Below are positions 57,104-64,000 of a stretch of 64,000 nt of DNA, piece by piece. Both the position numbers and the translations under genes were made by a program. Position 1 is the stretch's first letter, and each line of letters begins with the position of its first letter. The notes under the pieces are model-generated. The model searched no databases, was not told the DNA's origin, and saw nothing but the letters and a program-made list of their open reading frames with translations. This DNA comes from Mariannaea sp. PMI_226. Lineage: Eukaryota > Ascomycota > Sordariomycetes > Hypocreales > Nectriaceae. The DNA is taken from assembly GCA_024336345.1 (NCBI GenBank), contig JANFOG010000004.1, positions 3,658,001-3,722,000 on the forward strand, given 5' to 3'.

Positions 57104-58208
57104 ATGTCCAACTACATGCTCCAGTATCAAGCAGCGAGACAGGGTGGCCCTTTTGTGCTTGCAACAGTACAGAGGCCTGACCCTGATCCCACAGATGTGT
57201 CAATTCGTGTCAAAGCGGTAGCACTAAATCCTTTGGACTGGAAGATGATGTCCCGCGGGGAGATGGTGCAGAGCTGGCCTGCAACATTTGGACTGGACGC
57301 TGCAGGAGTAGTTGAGCGGGTTGGCAGCCAAGTTACTGCTTTCAAACCAGGTGACGAAGTCTTCTCGCTCTGTGGCATCGGCGGAAAAGCGGCCGGTTTC
57401 CAGGAGGTTGTCACAGTACCTCAGCATTTCGTTGCATTGAAGCCTCCATCGTGCAGCTTCTTGGACGCTGCATCTCTCCCGTACGTAAACACCCGAACCA
57501 TGGACACACCCTACTCACATCACCGCGTCTTTGTCACCATCTAACCTACATGGTGATTCTAGAATTTGTTACCTGACTGCAGCCGCTGCCATTTTGTTCG
57601 GCTTGCATGTCCCGATACCACACATCTCACCTCTAGCACCGGGAGAACCCATGCCAACACCTCGCAGTGTGCTCGTGCTTGGCGGTGCCTCCGCAGTAGG
57701 AGGAGCAGCAATACAGATGCTCCGACGGGCGTTGCCTAACGCCACAATCATCACGACAGCTTCCACAAAGCACCGAGAACGGCTCTGTAAGCTTGGTGCG
57801 ACCGATGTAATTGACCGCCACTCGTCGGTTGTTTCTGCAGTGGCTGGAATTCTCCCGAACGGGGTCGATGCAGTCCTTGACTGTGTCACCGGAGCGGCAA
57901 GTGACCCCGGAATTTTCAAGGCATTCAGCAATGATGGCCTTCGGATCTACTCCCAAGTCTTCACCGGTCAGAAGGTCACAGTCCCAGATAACGTGCAGTC
58001 GGCGGTCGTATTTGGGCGACAGGTTTTCGGTGCTCCCGGTGGCCTCTCTGCGATGTCCGCACTGGGCCAGCTTGTGGCAGAGCACAAATATCAAATCCCA
58101 GTTCCTGTGAGAGTCATCGGAAATGGTTGGCATTCTATTGGGCCCGGGTTACAGAGTTTTGAGAAGGGCGTCAGCGGAGAAAAGCTGGTTGTTTTCATTG
58201 AGGACTGA
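57104..58208 (+). CDS. Zinc-type medium-chain dehydrogenase/reductase (ToxD-like enoyl reductase)
   Basis: Exons 57104-57480 and 57563-58208 encode 340 aa. N-terminal GroES-like domain: VKAVALNPLDWKMM, FGLDAAGVVERVGSQVTAFK and PGDEVFSLCGIG. Rossmann domain: SVLVLGGASAVGGAAIQMLR, then LGATDVIDRH and GVDAVLDCVTGAA. The catalytic-zinc Cys-His pattern of classic alcohol dehydrogenases is missing; 'NPLDWK' is typical of the zinc-free trans-enoyl-reductase or quinone-oxidoreductase branch seen in fungal clusters (ToxD, LovC relatives). It probably uses NADPH to reduce a double bond or quinone. The PKS here is non-reducing, so the enzyme more likely acts on a tailored intermediate than in trans on the chain. 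It is plus strand, followed by a 1-kb gap and the methyltransferase-like gene. Confidence 0.92.
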
Positions 58209-59212
58209 TGCATTGGTCTTTCTCGTTGAATGCTGACCGAGCTTTGGGTTTCCTATGTAGAGGCTATCTATATTTGATCCCAGCCCACAGACGGGTCCAG
58301 TTTGGTAAATTTTAGTTGACATTGTGGTTTTCATAACACAAGAATAAAACGCTCGACTTGGGTCGAGATTCGTAAAGGGCATACCAATCTCCAATCAGGT
58401 CCTTCATTCTCAAGATTTCTTAGCTTATTGGATTCTCGAGAATGAATCTACGATGGTGTTTTGAAGCTGAACTAAGTTCCTAAGATAAGGTAAGATACTG
58501 GTGTGAAAAGAAACTGCTGTGGAGAGCCATGTAGCACGATGCATCACACAACTTGCAATCACAATGTTTTACTTTGTGTCACCTTGGGTCATATCAGTGC
58601 GCACTTGGGTTCAGCTTTGAATATTTTTCTTTGATGATACGTGATACTGCATTGAATGGTCATGCTTGTGTATCTTCGTATAATAACGTATAGAGTAGGT
58701 AGCAAGCGATGCTAGAATGCCGAAACGCGTCACACGATGGCTTACAATTGGTCATGAGCTAAATATTGGTTCTACACGACAGGAAGCGTTTCTACCATGT
58801 CAAGGGCTCTATCCTCATGCTGTTGAAATTAATACTCCTAGAAATGTGGTCGTAAGTATACTCGGCTGCCGTACACGTGCGTTTAGTTTCGAGAGACGTA
58901 GAGGGTCGATCATCACGTTTGTGGATTTCCATGTAGCTGCCAAAGCGCTGAGAATGGAAAATATTATGTATTTTGAAGCTGACAAGACCTCTCGGGTTCC
59001 GCAGCCCGCGATACTACGCGTCAACCAGCCCTAGAGAACGCTGAGGACAAAGCGATCTCAGACCGAGATGGCTATTTTTTATATACAATACAAGCAAAAT
59101 TACAATAGCAGACCCTAATGATAATATGAGACGTCGGCTCTTACTGAAATCCTTTGCTACTTTGCTCCTCTGTCGGTTCTTCACACTCCGGTCGAGATCA
59201 CACAAAATCACA
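58209..59212. other. Intergenic region (1.0 kb)
   Basis: Left part AT-rich 3' flank of the dehydrogenase. A 105-codon plus frame at 58717-59034 shows no domain. A near-match to the cluster palindrome (TCGGCTGCCGT, about 58862-58872) lies 340 bp before the methyltransferase-like gene. No repeat or RNA gene recognised. Confidence 0.45.
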
Positions 59213-60104
59213 ATGCTTGTCATCTCGCCTCGTTTCCATCTCATCGAAATTGAGGACTATCCATGGTGCCCCGAATGGCTACGCGAGTATGCACACCGCT
59301 CACTCGCTGCTGTATGGCACACCGTGGGATTCAACCGCACCACCTCCACTGCAGCCCAGGTTTGTGATGTCATCACCGCCAACCTACCAGGCCACCCAAG
59401 CGAATACCACTTCGTGGATGCATGTGCCGGAGCTGGCGGGCCGACGCCAATCTTTGAGAAGATTCTCAATGAACGGATGCAGAACGAAGGAAAACCGCCG
59501 ATCGAATTCCTACTTACAGATCTATATCCTGACCTTGAAGCCTGGAAGGCGATTGTAGCCAAGACCGACCACATCTCCTACGTAGAGAAGCCGGTGGATG
59601 CCACCAGGGCTTCAAGATACGCGCCGAGAAATAAGAAGGAGTTGCGCATTTTCAACATGTGCTTCCATCACTTCGACGATGATGGAGCTCGAAAAGTAGT
59701 TCGAAGTTGCGTCGAAGAGTCTGACGCCTTCATGTAAGTTCGTTGTCTCTTCACTCAAAACTCACTTTGTAATTGACATTGCCAGGATCTTTGAGGTCAC
59801 ACACCGAACTCCGTCGTCTCTGCTCAATACCACGTTTATCATTTTGTCACCTTTTGTCACGACATTGATGTGGTGGTGGTGGTCGCCCATGCACCTGATC
59901 TTCACCTATGTCATACCAGTCGTCCCGTTGTTCTTCTTTATCAATGGCTACGTCTCATGTTTAAGAGCTCGTACCCCTAATGAGATGTTCCAGCTGATGG
60001 AGGAGGAAGGTATCGACACTACTGCATGGAAGTTCACGGATGGGGAGACGAGGGTGCTGCCTCCCTTTGGCAAGATATATTATTTCATTGGGGTGAAAGA
60101 GTGA
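59213..60104 (+). CDS. Methyltransferase-fold protein with C-terminal membrane hairpin (unknown function)
   Basis: Exons 59213-59733 and 59786-60104 encode 279 aa from MLVISPRFHLIEIEDYPWCP. Residues about 65-85 (FVDACAGAGGPTPIFEKIL) resemble SAM-binding motif I, followed by IEFLLTDLYPDLEAWKAI as motif II and an RIFNMCFHHFDDDGARKVVR segment typical of class I methyltransferase folds, where a Leu-rich 'HHF/HHI' block is common. After the splice (AFM|IFEVTHR) come two hydrophobic helices around TTFIILSPFVTTLMWWWWS and MHLIFTYVIPVVPLFFFING, then a soluble tail ending KIYYFIGVKE. This architecture suggests an enzyme anchored to an internal membrane. Whether it methylates anything is unknown. The frame is open upstream to 59126, adding a basic and hydrophobic 29-residue lead that could be a signal anchor; the ATG at 59213 fits the start of the conserved part. 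Confidence 0.8.
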
Positions 60105-60624
60105 ATACATTTAACGAAGCTATTCAAAAGGCTTGAGGCGATTCTGAATAAAAGCAGAAAAATGAGGTATGGTTGTTTAGGTAAAAAAGGAAGAGGGTAA
60201 TGATCTCGTAAATCGTCTGCAATAAAGTAAACTCCAGAGTGAAGCTGTTTTGGTATCGACTGGTACATGAGAGCTGGCATGCTGAAATATTGGGCTCGCA
60301 TATCCTTTTCTTGCTTGTATGATAAATACGTCGTCTACATGGCACTGGATAATTATTGTTACAATGCAAAAATGGGAAAGTAATCAGGCACTATGTATAA
60401 AACATGTCGATTTTGTGGTATTCCGTGCATCTATTGACACCTAATACCTTCTCCGCTAGACCTCAACTACATGGATTACTCAGGGTCAGGCGGGGAATAC
60501 ACCTAGGAGTCACTTGATGCCCACCCACTATGGGGGTTCATGGCTTGATTTACTGCATTAACTTGTAGCGCATGGAATGAACAGGCCTCTTCAACTTCGT
60601 CTTGAGATTCGATAATGGCCGACT
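60105..60624. other. Intergenic region between convergent genes
   Basis: AT-rich sequence with the 3' ends of the methyltransferase-like gene (plus) and the P450 gene (minus). Short frames only; nothing else recognised. Confidence 0.55.
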
Positions 60625-62323
60625 CTATGCTACTCTGGGAGACAGCTTGCACAGTAGCGGTGGTCTTACCCAAAACCCGTATATCTTCTGGCCTTCCATC
60701 CAATTCTCACTCTCCGGTGCAATCTCAAGATCAAACCGCCATAAAATCTGACATAGCATTATTCGCATCTCCGTTTTGGCCAGGTTTTTGCCGAGACAGC
60801 TTCTGGGACCTATAGAGAAGGGCTGGAATGCTCCTTGTATGTCGGGCATGGTGGCGTTATTATCATCCTTCTCTAGCCACCGTTCAGGGAGGAACTCCTT
60901 TGCCCTATGGAAGTTCTTCTCTGAGTGGTAAGCTGAAAAGTGGTTGATGCCTACGATGGCTTCAGCTGGCACAAACAGATCGTCAATGATTTCGCCTCCC
61001 GCTGGCACCACGCGCGGGAGAGTAACGGCTACTGGTGGATAGAGTCGCATTGACTCATTGAGCACAGCATCAATAAGAGGAAATCTGTCGCTTGTGATAG
61101 CATCAGACTTTATGCCGTCTTCCGTTTCAAAATTAAGTCGGATTTGTCCTTGTAGTTGTTGATAGACATGTCGATGTGTCATTAAGAAGTAAAATGCGGC
61201 AGTGAGAGCAGTCGCGGTACCGTCAGAACCGGCGATAGCAATACTGAATGCATTTACTACCATTTCCTCTGGTGTCAGGCCTCTGTTTCTACCCTGGCTA
61301 TCATCGGCTGCCAAAACATAATGCCAAAAGTCTTTTCGGTCATCAGTGGGACCTCGTTCAATGCGTGAGTCGACCATTCGCTTCGCTCGCTGAGCATTTG
61401 CCAAGCGCGAACTGTCTGAGCCTCTCTGGAACAGCTTCTGGCATAACGCACCAACTCCATAGCATTGGGCCATCTGACTCATTATGAGTTCCTTGGTGAC
61501 ATGTTTTATTGCCGCCACAAATGGGTGAGGTTTACCAGCATCAACGCAAGCAAAATCTTGGCCGAATGCAAGAGAGCCGATGAGATCAAATGCTATGACG
61601 TTGTCAGTGCAGCACTCTTGTATGAAGACGATATCCGCTGTGTCTTACTCGTGAGATGAAACCATTCTGAAAGATCTACAGGTCCTTTTGTGCACTCTGA
61701 CTCAAGCCTGTGGCAGAGTTTCGTGCTGTATCTCACTAGCAGATCTTCTTGTTCACGAAGAGCCCTTTCGGAAAATGCGTGAGATAAGAGTCGTCGATGC
61801 CTAGAATGTGTCAGGCGATCGGCTGTCATGATGTCTTCAACAGTCAACAGAAGCTGAGTAAATAAAACGAAGACCGAGCAGGGACGTACTTGGAACTCCA
61901 GTGGGTGTCACAAGCGAAAATATTGGATCTTTCTTCATCTCGATAGATCTTTGGCCATAGATACACTTCCAAGCTGATTCAGATGAGTACGAAAGCTCGT
62001 TGGGGGCAACGCGAACAACGGTCCCATAGTGATTGTGCAGCTCCGCCAGCTTATGGTTCAATCTACCGTGGTATTGGTACCAGCACCAGGGAAGCCTGCT
62101 TGCTGCCCATAGTTTTGGACCTGGATGAGCGCTGAGAGGATGCAGATAGGTATTGTGCACAATTCTGGCTATGATCTTGATATTCGATCAATTAGAACAC
62201 TTCTCGGCTTCTAGTTAGACTAGGCTGAATTATCCTACTTACCCTGATGCCAATGATGGCGGGAATCGTTGCCAAAGCGAGTATCCAGATACTTGGAAAT
62301 TCCAAAAAGTGAAATAATTTCAT
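60625..62323 (-). CDS. Cytochrome P450 monooxygenase
   Basis: Exons on minus: 62323-62243, 62175-61890, 61834-61649 and 61592-60625; 506 aa. The N-terminal exon is a membrane anchor (FPSIWILALATIPAIIGIR), then YLHPLSAHPGPKLWAASRLP. Core motifs: MTADRLTHSRHRRLLSHAFS, the splice-made TTFDLIGSLAFGQDFAC, I-helix AGSDGTAT at about 305, ExxR at 364-367 (ESMR), PERW at 420-423 and the heme loop FSIGPRSCLGKNLA with axial Cys450. It resembles the CYP65-type group of fungal secondary-metabolism P450s. The third exon is taken from an acceptor (GTTGAAG) further in than the first AG, because the earlier one gives an in-frame stop. The enzyme sits in the endoplasmic reticulum and is expected to hydroxylate, epoxidise or desaturate the polyketide product. 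It shares a 338-bp divergent promoter with the FAD enzyme. Confidence 0.94.
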
Positions 62324-62661
62324 GCCTGTAAGCTCTCAACAGTTTGGTCTCTCTGTGTCTAAAGCACATGCAGCTGGTGCAAAAGAATGCTAGATATGCA
62401 CCACCCTTGAGTCCTTGGGTGACTATAGGAATCTATGAGAACCCCAGAATATTGAAACGGGACGCGAAACGGAATGCAACGGAAGTCGGATGCCGAGAGT
62501 CTACACACATAGTTAATTGGTAATTGAAAATGGGATCCTTGGCCAGGAAAAGACTGTCACTTGGGGGCAAAAACTCTCGGTTCTCTTCTCTCGCGCATCT
62601 TCCGCTTCCCTCACTTGACGAAAAAGGTGGTCACTGCAAACTAAATTTGTCAGTGTGAAAA
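62324..62661. promoter_or_regulatory. Bidirectional promoter: P450 / FAD-dependent hydroxylase
   Basis: The 338-bp gap between start codons has a TCGG-ATG-CCGA palindrome almost exactly in the middle (62486-62496; 163 bp from the P450 ATG and 166 bp from the hydroxylase ATG), which would let one bound regulator serve both genes. Confidence 0.6.
62486..62496. promoter_or_regulatory. Palindrome TCGG-ATG-CCGA (TCG-N5-CGA type)
   Basis: A perfect 4+3+4 inverted repeat that matches the core of the 48356-48368 element in the PKS/EthD promoter at all eight arm positions. Candidate binding site of the cluster regulator. Confidence 0.55.
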
Positions 62662-64000
62662 ATGACAAGAAAAGATCTCCACGTTATCATCATCGGTGCA
62701 GGTGACTGTTGCTAGTTCTATTGGCGATTTTCCAGACTCTAACATGTTCAGGCATCACTGGCTTGGTCGTTGCACAAGGCCTCAAGAAGGTACAGTATCC
62801 CATAAAAACCGAGCTGCCTATTCGCTAACTGGATCAGTTGGGCATCCGATATTCGATCTTTGAGAAAGAGGTCTGCCTCAATTACCGTAGCAATGAGTGG
62901 ACTATGGCCATCCACTGGTCCCTTGACCGTCTCGGCGGTATTCTCCCCCCGGAGGTCTTTGGAAAGTTACCCTTGATCTCTTGTAATCCAGCCGTTCCAA
63001 TTGAGTCTGGTGGTATCTATCCTATTATCCAAGCTGAGACTGGAAGCCTTTTGACTGGGGTTCCTTATGAGAAGGGGCTCCGTGTGTCACGCAGCAGAAT
63101 GCGAGCCCTATGTGCCGAGGGAATTGAGGTGCAGTACGAGAAAAACCTTGTCGACGTTGCTTTCAACGAGTCGGGTGACGGAGTTATTGCAATCTTTTCC
63201 GACGGCACCACTATACCTGGTTCTATTCTCATCGGTGCAGATGGCCCTCGTTCCAGGGTCAGAGAGTTCGCAATGGGGAATGCTGCAGAGGCTGCAGTGA
63301 GCAGGTTTCCCATCTTCCACACAAATATGACCGTGTGTTTTGGGGATGCAGAGAAGGCAAAATATATCAGAAAAGACTTCCCAACTAGCTACTTGGCCCT
63401 CAGCAACCAGTCTTTCCATGCATTTCAGTCCAGTATGAGCTCAGCAGAGAAGTTACAAATTTAGCAAGACACAGGCTGACCGTTGCAAGTCTCGAACATG
63501 CCAGATGGCCCGAACCACCCGGAGTCCTGGATCTTCCACATGGCTATGGCTTGGCTGGGTGATGCGAATAACAGCATGACTTATCCAGAGCGTCTAGCTT
63601 TGATCAAAGAACGTGCTGTTGGGATGGGTGAGCCTGCCAGGTCTGCTTTCCTCTGGCTTCCAGATGACACGGAGGTGCATAAGGCAGATATCAGCTACTG
63701 GATTCCAAAGGCGTGGGACAACAAAAGCGGCAGAATGAGTCTAATTGGTGACGCCGCCCATCCAATGCCGCCATGTAAGCTGCAAAATCTCTCCCATTTC
63801 TCTTGACCTTGACGAACTAATGATTTCAAAGATCGAGGCCAAGGCTTGAACCATTGTATCTGTGATGTCTCATACCTGCTCGAGGGCTTAAATCAGGTCC
63901 GAGATGGAGTCAGGGACCTCTCCACGGCAATTGAAGAGTACGAGGCAAATGTTATTCCTCGTGGGCAAGAGGAGGTCAAGTGTTCCGTCGAGAATGGATA
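62662..64000 (+). CDS. FAD-dependent aromatic hydroxylase (salicylate-hydroxylase-like), partial at window end
   Basis: Exons 62662-62701, 62752-62789, 62838-63432, 63490-63774 and 63832 to beyond the right edge. The first joins assemble the dinucleotide-binding motif VIIIGAGITGLVVAQGLKK; the DG motif is LIGADGPRSRVRE, and the second FAD motif with the GD signature is SLIGDAAHPMPPYRGQGLNH, completed by the last visible splice. This is the class A flavoprotein monooxygenase fold used for aromatic hydroxylation, often with decarboxylation (salicylate hydroxylase type), needing NAD(P)H and O2. In the cluster it is the best candidate to hydroxylate, and perhaps decarboxylate, the PKS-derived aromatic acid. 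About 400 residues are visible; the substrate-binding C-terminus is outside the window. The single uncertain join is at 63432/63490, where the acceptor TTGCAAG was chosen for frame continuity. Confidence 0.92.

Noticed and set aside
57633..58133. 166-codon minus-strand frame opposite the dehydrogenase
   Set aside because: Shadow of the Rossmann-domain coding sequence.
58717..59034. 105-codon plus-strand frame
   Set aside because: No recognisable family, no leader, and lies just upstream of a clear gene; could be a relic but there is no positive evidence.

Overview
This window is nuclear DNA of a filamentous ascomycete (Pezizomycotina). The genes carry short GT-AG introns (mostly 45-100 nt) with CTAAC/TACTAAC-like branch sites, intergenic gaps are long, and the gene families are fungal: a SAT-type non-reducing polyketide synthase, a Zn2Cys6 regulator and a GPI-anchored repeat protein. 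The cdc4-type myosin light chain and the cAMP-receptor-like GPCR look most like those of Sordariomycetes, probably Hypocreales; this placement is an inference from memory of family members. All gene models below are spliced by hand from donor, acceptor and branch signals and from reading-frame continuity.

Left part (1-33 kb), mostly conserved housekeeping and surface or signalling genes: a partial secreted kelch-type protein (-), a 5.1 kb gene-free stretch, a 1112-aa GPI-anchored adhesin-like protein with tandem Thr/Pro repeats (+), a small orphan ORF (-), a Bir1/survivin-type double-BIR protein (-), a CoA-binding-domain protein (-) divergent from a class I methyltransferase (+), a Cdc4-type essential myosin light chain (+), an M3 metallopeptidase of the saccharolysin type (+), a 5.6 kb gene-free stretch, an MFS anion permease (+), and a cAMP-receptor-like GPCR (+).

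Middle (35-39.2 kb): a class I sesquiterpene-type cyclase (+), then a SulP sulfate permease with STAS domain (-).

Right part (41.4 kb to the edge) is a biosynthetic gene cluster: a complete non-reducing PKS (SAT-KS-AT-PT-ACP-ACP-TE, 2121 aa, -), a divergent EthD-domain protein split over two exons (+), an iron-ADH/maleylacetate-reductase-like enzyme (-), a Zn2Cys6 regulator (+), a small cupin (-), a zinc-type medium-chain dehydrogenase (+), a methyltransferase-fold protein with a membrane hairpin (+), a cytochrome P450 (-) and, divergent from it, an FAD-dependent aromatic hydroxylase (+) that runs off the window. The likely logic is that the PKS makes and releases an aromatic acid. The FAD enzyme and P450 hydroxylate it, and the cupin, EthD protein and two dehydrogenases carry out later oxidation, dehydration, reduction or ring-opening steps under the local regulator. 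Two divergent promoters, PKS/EthD and P450/FAD enzyme, share a TCGG-N3-CCGA palindrome that may be the regulator's site. The product cannot be named from sequence alone.

No tRNA, rRNA, CRISPR array or intact transposon was seen. One possible degraded, RIP-like coding relic lies near 49.7-50.0 kb.
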